Below are positions 46,532 to 58,616 of a stretch of DNA of 64,000 bases, one piece after another (the stretch's first letter is position 1; each line of letters starts with the position of its first letter). Location: the NCBI GenBank assembly GCA_030247885.1, contig JAPDRO010000009.1, forward strand, positions 558,001-622,000, read 5' to 3'. Below the pieces are notes generated by a model. It did not search any database. It saw nothing but the letters and a program-made list of their open reading frames with translations, and was not told the DNA's origin. The position numbers and the translations under genes were made by a program. The stretch is from Taxawa tesnikishii (nom. ined.). Taxonomy: Eukaryota > Ascomycota > Dothideomycetes > Dothideales.

Positions 46532-49056
46532 CCGTCAACGGCGGCGGCCTCGTGGTTGTGGCAGCGGCCGGGGATGGATTCGGCAACGCGCGCGCGCTAA
46601 CTCAACGCTGCTCGATTGAAGCTCGACGGCAAACGGAGAAGCACTTCAACACACGGTAGGATAGTAAAACAGTAAAGGTAGTACAGACCAGGTAGTTGGA
46701 CGATAGACGCTCGCGCTCCCAACAATGAGGATATACGCCAGCCTCCCACCGGGGAATACGTGCAGCAGGCAAGGAGGAGCAGCAGACACTGCAGACACCG
46801 GAAAGAAAACAGGGCACAGTGTCCGTCACAGGCTTGCGTTGGCTCGCGGGCACTATGCACTCTACGGAAGAGCTAGCAAGCCTCCCGGCACAAGGGTTAA
46901 GGAAACCACAGCAACAGCGAGCATTGGCCACGCCGCAAAGATCGATAGATGGATGCTAAGATGCTAAGAGAGGAGGAGAAGATCACTTCGTCACCCCAAA
47001 ATGAAACCCACACGCACACGACTCGCTTCTGTGTTTGTGCTTCCTTCACTTGCCCGGCGCGTTACTCTGTTGGCTCGTGATTCCCAGAGCGGTGTGACAG
47101 AAAGCGCCTCAGGCCACAGCAAAGACCCAAACAACCTACCAGACCTGAAGCAGACGCGTCTCGCCACGGCCGTGGTGGAGTAGCACTGGCTGCACTGCGG
47201 GCATTTCTCTCTCGTCTTTTCCGTAGCCCTGCATGCCCCATCCACTCCTCCTCCTCCACCACAAAGTCTTCTCACTCGTGCCACGGCAGCAGCAACCAGG
47301 GGTGTCCGTCGGTTAGGCACAATACTCTGCACTCCACTGCGCAATTGGAGGGAATTTCAGCCGGTGGCTGGAGAAGTACTGTCGGCTGTTCAGAGTACTG
47401 CAGCGTCTGCGGCTCTGATCCCTTTCGTCAAACCCTTCCGTCGGTCTGTCGGATCTCTCTTCTGCAGCGCTGCAATATGCATCCCATCATCATGACTGGC
47501 TTTTGATGTGCAGAGGGTCGTGCTGGGATATCGTGTATTGGTTCTCTCCTGCCTTGGCACCTTATATATACATGATTCATAGCCCGCATACTGCCCCGGA
47601 CATCCGTTCATGGCAAGAGAGCTGAGAACTTCAGGCTGTCAAGAAGAATACACGGGTACACATAGCAATGCAATGCGCGCTCAGAGTCAACGATCTTTAC
47701 AGTTCCCCTTTCGTGTGTGTATTCTGTCCAACTGCAGCGACTATGCCTTTGTTAGCCATGTCACTTTTAACTCTTCTTTCTTGCCTTTTATCAAATCCAC
47801 CAAACCTTCCATCTGCGCCATTCGCTGAACACCTTGTCGAGCTCTGCAGAAGCATCGAATGTCTGGCCCTATTCGGTCAGGCTACGCATCTCCTCTACGC
47901 TTTTCATTTACATGCTCCATCAAGCATTGAATGGCACAAAGCCGAGTCTTCCTCTGGCATCCAATCGATCAGCGCAATCCGAGTGCTACATGTACGCGAC
48001 CGGTTGCCGCGAAGTTGAGGACGCGGTGCTAAGAAGGGCATGCGGTAAGACGCTCCTTGCTCGAATTCTGCCAACAGAGCAGTCAGCAGGGAGAGTGATC
48101 TGATCACCTATCCTTCTTCCCCGTTAGCAGGAAATGCAGTCATGTACGAGTGATCCTGTTGTTAGACGTCTGAGGCCCAAGCATAACGGCAAGAGTATGA
48201 CGAGATACGAGGTAGGTCAACTGGAACAACTGTGCAGGTGATCAAGTGCAGTCCATTCCTGGTAAGCAAGCTTTCCGTCGACGCTTGATCGCACGACGCC
48301 TCATCAACGCATACCGGCTCAACGGCCGTACACAAACACGGCGAACGTCGTGGCCGAGCTAGTCGCTCTCTAGCTCCATGGAGCGTGGCACAATCCAACC
48401 GCTCCAATTCCCTCGCGAAACTCTTCGAAACCGTGGGATTGCTGTTGTGCACCGTTGAGACAGATCACGACACGTGCCAGTAATATCTGGCCATCTGCAG
48501 AATCATCTCCGCAGAAAACCTGATGTTGTAATCCTAACCACCGCAGTATCTACTTGACAACCAAAGAGACGCAGCTCATGAAAGCTCGATGATGAGAACG
48601 GTGAGCATGCCGAGTGTCGTTTGAGACGCCCTGCAAGGACACCAGCATTGTGTACAGCCCACTTTCGCACCGACACTTCACACCAATGCCGCATCTGACA
48701 ATCACCAAATAAACGTTCTCCATCTTTGATTTTGGCTACCGGTTTCCCGCACACCAGGGAAACAAGCATTGCAGATCGACAGCCTCCAAGCTCGCCTTTC
48801 GGGCAAGCCAACGGCGGGGATTCCTGCGGAATCGAGCCGCCTTATCTTGTCCAACTCGGCACACGGCACCGCTACTTCGTACTTTGCGTCCTGTCGCAAC
48901 GCGCCTCGGGAAGAAGAGCAGACACGGTGATCACTCGAAGTGGGGAAAGGCGACGATGGCCCATCTTCGTCCTTGTGTCCGCCGCTCGTACACAATTCCA
49001 GTTCTCCTTGCACGAATCACTCCTGGCGAGCTGAACCGGCAGTATCTCACGAGACC

Positions 49057-50929
49057 ATGGGCGAGAAAGAATTGGAGGAGGGTCCCTCATCCCTCCCAAG
49101 CCCCTCCGCTTCCCCTCATCGCGCTCCTCAACCCCACCCTTGACCAAAGAATCAGCGCTGGAACCAGACATCACCGCCGTGGGAGCGCCCCCTCAAACAC
49201 AGAACAAGTTCTCGAATTGGCAAAGAGCCATTCTTCGCACAGTTCAAGCGCACCTGCCGAGTCACGCGCACACCCTGCTCCGTCAATAGCGAGCCAAGCG
49301 CGCGAACCGATCATAGTCCCGAGGGATCAGAGGAGGGGTTTACTGGCGAGGTTTGCGGTGTTATCAGAGGTCGAAGAGCCAAAGGACTATCCGCGAAAGA
49401 CAAAATGGACAATCACATTCATCGTTGCCCTAGCCGGCGCCGCGGCTCCAATGGGTAGTGGGATCCTGCTACGTACGTTCTCTCTTTCGAACTCTTCCAT
49501 ACACGAATGCAGTTAACGGATGACCTGCCAGCTGCCCTGGAGGATATCACACGCGCGTTCAACAGTACCCCAACCGTGGTCAACCTCTCCGTCGCAATGT
49601 ACATGCTGAGCATGTCCATTTTCCCGCTCTGGTGGTCCTCTTTCTCCGAAACCCTGGGTAGACGCACCATCTACATCAGCTCCTTCGCGCTCTTCACCGT
49701 CTTCAACGTGCTCTCAGCCGTCAGCACTGATACCGCCATGTTCATAGTTATGCGGATCCTGTCTGGTGGAGCGTCTGCAAGCGTACAAGCAGTGGGGGCA
49801 GGGACGATCGCCGATATCTGGGAGGTGAAAGAGCGCGGAAGGGCCATGGGCATATTCTACTTGGGACCGCTGTGTGGACCGCTACTGTCGCCGATTGTTG
49901 GAGGTGCATTGGCTCAGGGCCTGGGCTGGCGCGCGGATATGTGGTTCCTGGTGGTATACGGCGTGTTGCTTTGGATTGGACTTTTGTTTGGACTGCCCGA
50001 GACGCTGAAAGCCCGCAAGTCGGTTGCGGCGGAAGCAGAGATGGAAGTTGTGGCTGGTGTTGCTGGTGCGAATGGGGAAAAAGGACCCGAAAGGCCGACA
50101 TTGCAGCGCATGACCACGAAACAGAGCGTGCAGGTCAAGACAAAGAAGTACGCCTCGATACTCCGCCGATGTTTGCTGGATCCACTTGCCATCATTTTGC
50201 ACCTGCGCTCGCCGGCTGTAGCGATAACGGTGTACTACGCAAGCATCACGTTCGGATCGCTATATGTGCTCAACATCAGCGTGCAGCAGACATTCTCTGC
50301 CCCGCCGTATGGCTTCTCAACCATCATAGTCGGTTTGCTGTACATCCCTAACAGCACGGGTTACTTCCTCGCGAGCGTCTTCGGCGGTCGTTGGATTGAT
50401 TCGATTATGCATAGAGAGGCCAGGAAAGCGGGACGCTTTGACGAGAATGGGAAGCCGCAATTCAGGCCCGAAGACCGCATGAAGGAGAATGCATGGCTCG
50501 GCGCAATTATGTTTCCTGCTGGTCTCCTATGGTATGGATGGTGTGCGGACAAGGGGGTCTTCTGGCTTGCTCCGGTACGTAACATGAGAGGTTTGAGAAG
50601 TAACAGCGAGTGCTGACCTCTGCTAGATGATTGCCAACTTCTTCTTCGGCGTGGGCAGTATGCTCATTTTCGCCATGGCGACGACCATGCTGACAGAATT
50701 CATGCCAAAGCAAGCGTCCCACGGGATTGCCGTGAATAACTTCGTCCGAAACATCTTCTCCTGTGTGGGCAGTGTTGTAGCCGAACCCCTGATTGTGGCG
50801 ATCGGCAATGGATGGTTGTTTACCATCCTCAGCCTTTGGTGTTTCTTCAGCGGGATTATAGTGATATTGGCCATGAAGAAATTCGGTGCTCGATGGCGCG
50901 ATGCCATGGACAGAAGGCTGAATGGATGA
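49057..50929 (+). CDS. MFS transporter, DHA1 drug/polyamine H+ antiporter type
   Basis: Plasma-membrane proton antiporter of about 594 residues, Qdr/Tpo-like. Exons: 49057-49472, about 49513-50574, 50627-50929. The cytosolic N-terminus (MGEKELEEGPSS) leads to REPIIVPRDQRRGLLARF and the first membrane helix (TITFIVALAGAAAPMGSGIL). Then FSETLGRRTIY (motif A), ADIWEVKERGRAMGIF and GPLLSPIVGGALAQGLGWR (motif C) follow. The large middle loop contains KSVQ/KTKKYAS-type basic sequence. The last exon gives the final helices (FLRN-to-FFSGIIVILAM). The frame slips twice near the start, at C4 (49132-49135) and C5 (49188-49192). The first intron is only 40 nt and leaves the phase one base off, so the exact join near 49473-49512 is unresolved. 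Substrate unknown. Confidence 0.82.
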
Positions 50930-51232
50930 TCGGGATGATCTCCTGGGATGTTTTGTTCTTACATGCGTGGGCTGGCATAGCGTGGCGTTTGGATCAACAT
51001 TTCTGGATCATGGTCGCGGTAGGGATGTTTTCAGTTGAGGACTTTTTGATAGCCTCGGGCAAGAACTGATTGACGAACCGCTCCCATAGTTCAGTTGAAT
51101 AGGTTGTTGTGGCCTTGTGGTCAAGCCCAGTGACGTTCCTGAAAAGGCGGCCATCCAAACGATATGGAAAGCAAGCGACATCCCGGTCTGATGCCATGTG
51201 ATCTATCTTGGATGAAGTTGCCGTGCTGGTAG
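50930..51232. other. intergenic, convergent 3' ends
   Basis: 300 bases between the MFS stop and the TEN1 stop; presumed 3' UTRs only. Confidence 0.5.
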
Positions 51233-51711
51233 TCAATTTGGGATCGCCTGTTGAAACTGTTTCACGGATGCTTCGTACTCATCCAGCTTGACGCTGCCAG
51301 CGGACCACAGCATGATGGCCTGGACGTAGGCATGTCTCGGGACAGAGCGAGAGTGCTTCGAGTCTGAAGCTTTCCTGGGGACTTTCACAAGATATCCGAC
51401 GACGTTGATCCAAGCACCGACCTCCAGCTCAGTATGCTTCACTGTCTCAAGCACTGCTGTGATGTCGACGTAGACTACAGTATTCTTGCCGGGTGTTGTG
51501 GCGGAATGCACGAGTTCCAAAGTAGCAGTGGAAGCGTTATAGTTTTGAACACTAAGGCGTCGTTGATACCTCTTCTCTGCTGCAGACGCGTGATGTCTTA
51601 CCATCCTAGGAAACGGACTTTCTGGCCGGATTCCGTATACGGTTGCATGTGCAGGAGCTGTGAGAGTAAAACAAGCCGGCTGGCATTAGGCTGTTGGTTT
51701 CGATGCCCCAT
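51233..51711 (-). CDS. TEN1: CST complex subunit Ten1 (telomere capping)
   Basis: Small OB-fold protein that works with Stn1 (and Cdc13/CTC1) at telomere ends and in priming fill-in synthesis by polymerase alpha. Exons 51602-51711 and 51233-51551, intron 51552-51601 (50 nt, GTAAGA donor), 142 residues, normal for Ten1. Residues 1-37: MGHRNQQPNASRLVLLSQLL and then GQKVRFLGC, the first OB strand. The second exon gives VQNYNASTATLELVHS, VYVDITAVLETVKHTELEVG, AWINVVGYL and VQAIMLWSAGSVKLDEYEAS, which follow the fungal Ten1 pattern closely. An earlier acceptor would make a 32-nt intron and lose the match. The ATG at 51711 is the only one giving the SRLVLLSQL start. Intact. Confidence 0.85.
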
Positions 51712-52171
51712 GGTATCTCACGTCGAGTGTTGCACTCTTCAATGGAGCAGTTATCTCATCTCGTGTAACAAGCAGCCGGGTAGAGATACACGTGAGATGG
51801 ACGCAAATAGAAGGCGGCGACTTGGCAACGACGGAAGATGCCGAACCAGCGTCATTGCCTGTCTTGCTCAGCAACCGATTCAACTGCGAGACCTCTGATC
51901 ACACGCCAAGGCAACAGTACACTGCGACCAACACCTCTCCGACCCTTTATCCTCTACTCCAGGCACCCGTATACCACCCAGCGCTTCATCTACCGGCCGG
52001 TCGAACAAGGAGCTCACTCTTCGCGAGCCGGTCATCTCTACTAGAACCCCGCCAACACTATCTAGCCGCTCACACGAGCCTGACATATCACACGACCCTT
52101 GCCTGGATCTCCTCGCTGATCTGAGTGTAAAGTACACAGGGCTCTTCGGGTTTACGTGTACAGCAGCGAGA
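51712..52171. other. divergent promoter region TEN1 / SNF7
   Basis: 460 bases between two divergent starts, so it carries both promoters. No clear TATA box or repeat seen. Confidence 0.45.
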
Positions 52172-53127
52172 ATGTCGGGCTGGGGCCTAGGCGGATGGTT
52201 TGGAGGTGGAGCAGCGAAAAGAAGGATGCGCCAAAGAACGCCATATTGCAGTTGAGGGGTACGCTGGACATGTTGACCAAGCGGGAGAAGCATTTGCAGA
52301 ACCAAATGGACGAGGAGGATGCGAAGGCGAGGAAGTTTATTAGCACGAATAAAGCCGGTATGTTCTCCGTGTACCCGCGTCACGGACGCGCCTTACTCAG
52401 CTCGAGCGATGCTGCCTTCATGCACAATCTGCTGAGAGAGGAGAGTGTTTTTGTGACTGAGTTCATGTGTTGATATCTGCGTGTACAGCCGCCAAAGCTG
52501 CTCTTCGGCGAAAGAAGCAGTTCGAGCACTCGCTCGAGCAGACCTCTGCTCAGATCATTACCATCGAGCGGGAAATTAGCAGCATAGAGACAGCAAATAT
52601 CAATAAGGAGACATTGGACGCCATGAAGAACGCTTCCAACGCCATGAAGACCATTCACGGTGGTCTCACGATAGACAAGGTGGATGCGACAATGTACGTT
52701 CAGCAACAGTCACCTCAAGCAAATGCAGTTACAACGTTCCGAACTATTGCTGATATCATGGGACAGGGAGGATCTCCGCGACCAACACGCCATTGGCGAG
52801 GAGATTGCCGAAGCGCTTACGCAAGGCGCTATGGCCTCCGGGGTGGACGACGACGAACTGGAGGCGGAAATGGCAGACCTGCAACAAGAAGAGCTGGACA
52901 ACAAGATGCTCAAGACGGGCACTGTACCCGTATCAGATCAGCTCAACAGGCTACCGAATGCCGCACAGGGAGAACGTGAGTACAATCTACCACTTAAACG
53001 AAGAGACCGTCCTACAAAGGAGCTGTGCTGACAAGCATTCGCAGTCAAGGGCAAGACACCTGTGAGGGCGGAGGAGGACGACGAGGAAGAAGAGTTGCGA
53101 AGGCTACAGGCCGAGATGGCCATGTAG
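52172..53127 (+). CDS. SNF7: ESCRT-III subunit Snf7/Vps32
   Basis: Main filament-forming subunit of ESCRT-III, acting at endosomes in multivesicular-body sorting and in Rim101/PacC pH signalling. Exons: 52172-52357, 52489-52693, 52767-52975, 53045-53127; about 227 residues. The N-terminus MSGWGLGGWFGGGAAKK is the membrane-inserting ANCHR-like start. Helix 1-2 includes ILQLRGTLDMLTKREKHLQN and then AKAALRRKKQFEHSLEQTSA. The MIM-type C-terminus is EEEELRRLQAEMAM. The frame slips one base at an A4 run (52217-52220); AAK and KDAPKNAIL then join, and all splice phases agree. An ATG in the other frame does not give the known N-terminus. The family call is certain; the base loss is probably a sequence error. 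Confidence 0.93.
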
Positions 53128-54722
53128 TCATCACGGGCATGCAGCAGATTTCGTGCGCTCGTTTCATGCTACTCTCTAACAACTTATATCAAGACTCAAT
53201 CAGTCGGCATACCCTGGTTCCAGAAGGCGTTTATGGAGGGGGAGAGTGGTGTCTTTAGTCCTGTTTCTGGCAAGTTGAGCGAAGATGAATCTTTCTCTGT
53301 CCTTTTCTTTTCAAATCCCGTACATGGCAACGAGATGGCCCAAAGATTGTCGGGCAGTTATACAATTACAACCATTCGTCTCTATGTTCTGATTTTATGG
53401 GGTCACATCTGTTGTACGATGGCTGGGTTCACTAAAGGACGTCGAGAGGTGCAGAGAGGTAGACAATCTGCCTTCCCGGCCTTGTGATATACTATTGCTC
53501 TTTAAACGTGATCTGAGTCGGAAGCAAGGCTGGAGTCCCCTCGAAGACCAGCTAGCGGTTGATGCATACAGGCTGGGTAAGCCGGGCAACAAGCTCGCTT
53601 CTCAGCCCTTTGTCGAAGCCAAGCGGTGATATTGTGGAGGGAGCAACCCAAGGGCGAAGAAGCCCGCGATATCCTTTCCAGATACGCACTAACAAAAGCG
53701 GTGAGGGGTAGCGTGACGAGGTATCTCGGTCATGCTCTAATGCGAGTGCGCATTAGTCTCGTGTCACAGACGCTCATTTGCGCAACCGGGGTTTCGATTG
53801 TCACGCACTTTAGCCAAGCAAGGAAGGGAGATCGTTTTCTGCCTAGCATAGGCGATACTTCAGATGCAGCTGGAGCCCAGAGTTTGTGGCAGGTTGGCAG
53901 CTGTGGCGCAAAACGCTATTTTCTGCCAGTATCCGTTCGTCGTCACTGCATCGGGCAGCTTTGCATCCTGAACGCTGCACAGGGAATGCCGTTTCTTTCA
54001 TTGGTGGTGATGCCTAATCCACCACTCAAACTCTCGCCCGCATAGGACATGCGCTTAATATCACAGGATCGTGTAGAACACTCTCGAGGATTACTGGTAA
54101 GAGAGGGTATTGCCGTCACTGCCGACTTACGTGGCTTACATGTGATTTCTCTTTCCATTCACCTATGAGGACACCTGATCGGTCCTCTCCGTTTTGACTG
54201 GTTGGGTGCAAATGTTGAGTAGTGGCAAAAGGCAAGAGGCAAGTGGCAAGTGGTCATATGCGAATCTGACGTTCGATTACGAGCTGAAGATTTAATCTTT
54301 CGATTCTTCGTACACAAGGAAGTTATGTCCATACATATACCAAACATGGCACAGAACTACGCATACTGCGAAGAAACGGAAAAGGGGCGAAGGTGTCGAA
54401 GGGAACTCTGCCGTTACACTCTTGACCAAATGGCGTTACATGACGGGGTATCTCAAGTGTTGGGGTGTGTTCGCTCAGATGCCAGATGCGAAAAGAAAAG
54501 TAAAGAAGATGAATCGGGTGCAGGAACGGTATCTGGGTGAAGGCGAATGGGAAAGGAGGCCTCCCAAGATAAAAACAGGGGATGTTGTTAAGAGGCTTTT
54601 TTGGCCGGACAAGAGCAAAGAGGAGTCATAATCATGTCAAGACAGGAGGGAGCGAAAGGACAAAAACGGGTGGGCCAGAAAGAAGAAAGGAAGCAGCCCA
54701 GGGGCACCACATCTACAAGCCC
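53128..54722. other. intergenic, convergent 3' ends
   Basis: 1.6 kb between SNF7 (+) and the next minus-strand gene. The longest frame (53626-54045, plus) begins with GTG, not ATG, and has no family feature. GGCAAGAGGCAAGTGGCAAG, a short direct repeat, lies near 54230. Nothing further supported. Confidence 0.45.
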
Positions 54723-55825
54723 CTAAGATCTGACGCCGGCGGACAGCTTGAGACGGTAAGTGGTGCGAGAGACCATCTCTGTCAGAAAGGTGGTGATCCG
54801 CTCGATCGTTTGGAGAATCTCTTTGAGTATGGAACCAAGCGCTTTAACGATATTAGACACACGCTGGCCCGCATCCCTTCCGGCGTTTGTATGCTTCTGA
54901 TCCAGTTCGGAGAGCCGGTCGGTCGCCCCAGTCTCGATAGAAGGTCCTTCCTCGAAGGGCTTCTGGTAGAGGGAGGGGTCCACACTAGCGTTGAAGTTGG
55001 TGCTGGCGTCTACTGAATCGTCGATGCTATCGGCCAAGCCCTCCATGGCGGTGGTTCTGCCTGTGGTATAGGGGACAGATCCGCCTGTTGAGCATCAGCA
55101 TTGTCCTTGGCAGGGGAAAGAACTGACACACCAAGGCTGGTCGAGGTTTCAAGGCGTTGATGGCGGGCCGGCTCACCATGGCGATCCGAGATGCCATCAA
55201 CGGAGATAATCCGCTCCTCCAATACGTCGATGGGGTGAAGCATCTCGATGGTGGCCACAACCTGATGATCAGTGGTGTTCTCGACAGTCAAGGGGATGCT
55301 GGTCCGCTCAAGGGCCGTCAAACGGGCAGCAAGCTCCCCTGGAGGCTCTTCAAAAGAGCGCCATGGTTGGTAAGTGTCGCTGCTGGGTCGACTACGGAGA
55401 ACGACTCCGTCGAGGTTTTGAAGGATATCGACGTCCCCATCGTCATCTTCGCCGTCATAGTTACCATGCCCGGCATGAGTAAAGGCGCCGATCTCCCTCT
55501 GCGAGATGCTTCCATCACCGCTGGGAGGAACGACGTCTCCATCGTTATCAAACTGCATCCAGCGGTCCAGAGTATGGACGCGGCCTCCCTCAGGGACATC
55601 CGATGTGGCTTGTGTCTGGCTTATTCTGCCCACGCTCTCCCTCTCCTCGGACGAGCTGGGTTGCGAAGGAATCGTCAGCGGCGCTGATTCCGGCGACTGA
55701 GCACCAGAAGGAGGATGAGGAATGGAGGGAGTGCTCTGAGAGTTGCCGGCAATGGCATGCTCTGCAGCCCGATCGGCAGAGGTGCTCTCAGCACTGGAGC
55801 TCTGGTAAGATACCAGCTGCTCCAT
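54723..55825 (-). CDS. uncharacterised acidic, mostly disordered protein
   Basis: About 367 residues, family not recognised. The start MEQLVSYQSSSAESTSAD is the first ATG. Residues 1-85 are Ser/Pro-rich; then come WMQFDNDGDVVPP, an acidic stretch (GEDDDGDVDILQNLDG), and a helix ELAARLTALERTSIPL. The C-terminal 100 residues are in another frame: MEGLADSIDDSVDASTNF, then SNIVKALGSILKEILQTIER and TTFLTEMVSRTTYRL, an amphipathic region that could bind membranes or partners. The two frames join with one base restored near 55045 (not in a homopolymer), making the length divisible by three. Alternatively they are two genes or an intron was missed. Confidence 0.45.
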
Positions 55826-58098
55826 GACTGTTCATACGATAGCTGAGCTGCTAAGAAGGAAATGGATACCAGAGTAGCTGAAAGCGTGTCAGCCTAAGAG
55901 TGAGTTTGAATTTGCAACGGATGTACCTACCGACAAAGGAGGACAGGCGTGGTATGGTAATCACGCCGGATTGGTTGCAGTCACCGCCTTTTTGTGAGTG
56001 CTTCCAGAATGATGCAAGCATGTGCGGAGAAGAGCGAATTGAATGCGGTGATGGCCAACTGCGTCTAATTCACTCTCACTGCGGCATGTTGAAGGCCGAG
56101 GAGAGTGTGTAACCAAGAGCTGTAGGAGCAGAGTTTTCACGCTCTGTAGACCTGAGGCTCTTCTGGGTCACATGTATCGTCCAGGTACGTCAGGAACAGG
56201 AGTGGGATTGGCGGGCACTTGGAGGAATCGGGGTCAGCCAGCCGGACAGGCTGACGGCACTCATGCGAGGGTCGCCGTCTTTCCGAGAATCGAACTCCCT
56301 CATGCCCGATCCTTCGTCAGCCATGGGCTGCGCATGAGGCTCTGAAAGTCGTCCTGAGGCCTCAAGAGAGAGTGTTTCTTCTGTCGACTCCGGTGGCAGC
56401 AAGCTGCGGTCGTCGGAGAGGGCCGCGGATCCAAACACAGCCTACCGAAGAGGCTGGCATGAACGGCACCTTCAGGGTGTCACTTCTCCACTTGCCTGCA
56501 GCCTTTAACTTGTTCCTGGAAGGCGAGTGCGGGTCGCAGGAAATGTCCCACCGCACTACCACTTGCCGACAGTAGACGGTCCTTTATTTTGACATCCTAC
56601 TCGCTCCAAGGATATAAAATGTGTTCATTTCAATGGGCTCAGAAGACGCGCAGCATGAGTCCCACTGATTGAAGTGCCGGCCAGGCCGAATCCGCTATCT
56701 CCTGTGCGTTTACGGCACAGCAGGGCGGGGAAAGAAGCAATGCATCATGTGGCAGTCCATGCAATGGCATGCTCGTCCTCCAATGACAGCAATTAATGGG
56801 AACGGAAAAGAAGCACAAGACTTACTCTTGGATGTGAGAGGATGCAGGCGGATTTATAGCAGGCTGAATGTCCAGGTGATCGGGGAGGAGAGTAACCAGG
56901 CTCATCTGCCGAACAGTCTATCCTTGTACCGCACCATATTCAGAACCAGGGCAGTGATTGACCCAAAACAGGCAAAAGTCTACCCAGGGTTAGAGAGCGA
57001 AGTTCGAATTAAACATGGCTTCTCCGTTGGTCTGGTCCACCACAACGTCGCACGTACTCCGGATGCGATGTGGATATCCGTCTGCAAGGGAAGCTTATCA
57101 GTGCTTGGGTGCGAGAGCCTGCTGTAAGCACAACACCACCCCGACTAGTGATCTGTATCCTTTTCTGTCGCAGTTCGACGGTTACGAGAATATCTGATAA
57201 GGACAGCCAAGTCATGCTTCGCATTTCAAACCCTCGATCTCGGACAAGTCCTCGATCCCCTCAGACGATATGGCCCGTCTGATGTCCCAAGGAGTCTTGC
57301 CTGAAAACACCATCGTGGCATCTTGTAGCACGTCCCGGCTGTTGAAGAGAATGGTTCTCGAGAACTCCGCTCCACTCGCGGTCCGCAGCAAGATTTGCTG
57401 CCGCTCCACCCGGGATCCTCCCTTGCGTGAGAAGCACCATGTGGTTCTGAGAGATGAAGGATGGAACCCATGAAGCCCACAGATTCCAACGCATTCCATG
57501 GAGACAACGGGATGTAACCATTCATCGCCGCTTGTTGGCGTTTGGGCCACTCAAGTCCGTAACACAGGCAAAGGTACATGTCCGAGAACCGACAAGGGAC
57601 AATCGCTCGAAACTGCAACGCAGCCACTTGGGGAAAGCCCAAATCAGTGTAAGCGAACCTTAGGAACCAGTATCAGGAATGAGAAATTAAAGAAGGTTTA
57701 ACAAGAGGAGGATGTGGCCAGTGTATGAATGTCTCCGCCCGGACGACCCGGTATGTGACATACATCAGTGGACGTCTCTTTGCAGAGCAGCCACAGCAGA
57801 ACAAGTGCAGTCACACAGTCATCCAGGTAAGGTTCTGACTAGCGGTCAAACGGATTCGGAAGGATCAATGTCTGAGACTAGTCGAAGTCTGGTCCGTCCC
57901 GAGAGCTTGAGCCACCACGGGGTCGCTATTCATTTATACAGAGCTAAAAAGCGTGTTATACTATGTCACATATATAAGCTTCTGTGCACGTTGAAGAAAC
58001 AGGTTGTAGTACACATACTCCATCAATATTCCTGCTCCATTACTGCCCTCGAACGTCTTCTCGAGAACACACCTCGAGACTAGTCAATCTTACATACT
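55826..58098. other. long intergenic region (2.3 kb)
   Basis: Between minus-strand genes. A minus-strand frame at 56190-56438 (SRKDGDPRMSAVSLSGW) and one at 57212-57550 ending SGKTPWDIRRAISSEGIEDL look protein-like but start with GTG and cannot be extended. The second could be a remnant of an ankyrin-type gene. No supported gene. Confidence 0.4.
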
Positions 58099-58616
58099 TC
58101 ATCCCCCATATAACCAGGATGCTACCGAAATCCCGCCGTGCTTTGAGTACGGCACGCTACAGAAACCGCGACACGATTTGCATGTTCCACAGTGCCACGC
58201 CTTCTTGGTATACCCACACTTACCACATACCCAGCAACACGCCCAGCCATGCTCTACCCAGCCCCCGCATAACGAGTAGTCGACGTTCCACGCTTCGTGG
58301 CTGAGCGCGTACCGAAACAATACTTGCCTGTGCTTCGCAAGGGTTTCCTCGTCCTCGGAATCGCGTGCTTCGTACTCCTTGTACCACTGACGGAGATTGT
58401 ATGAACCGTCCCGAGCGGTGCTGGATGTGGCATCGCACAATCATCATATCCACGGTATTGAACAATATCGACGAAGTCAAGTATCGCCTTGCCTTTCGCC
58501 AGCAGAATTTCCTCGAGCTTCTCAAGATCGACATGTTTTCGAGATACTGTATGAAGCCGAGCAGAACAGCATAGTTCTCTAGAGATAGTGAAGTGCAAAT
58601 GGAGCCAGGAGTTCAT
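58099..58616 (-). CDS. uncharacterised small cysteine-rich protein
   Basis: About 172 residues, family not recognised. The first part is HVDLEKLEEILLAKGKAILD then FVDIVQYRGYDDC, a helix of the F-box/HET-associated kind. The second half is SYNLRQWYKEYEARDSEDEE, then YALSHEAWNVDYSLCGGW, and a Cys-rich end with CCWVCGKCGYTKKAWHCGTC and KSCRGFC, which has the CxxC pairs of a zinc-ribbon. The two halves lie in frames that join with one base restored near 58440. The start is the first true ATG. This could be a small nucleic-acid-binding protein or a lineage-specific gene. Low certainty. Confidence 0.4.

Larger units (their letters stand above)
46155..49056. other. long intergenic region (2.9 kb)
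   Basis: The longest gene-free stretch, between divergent genes. It holds a GA tract (about 46450-46475) and a TTGA repeat near its left end. Many short frames exist on both strands, but none begins with ATG and shows a family feature. It may hold long 5' UTRs or an unrecognised small gene. Confidence 0.45.

Noticed and set aside
53626-54045. 139-residue frame on the plus strand
   Set aside because: Starts with GTG rather than ATG, has no family feature, and lies in a convergent gap.
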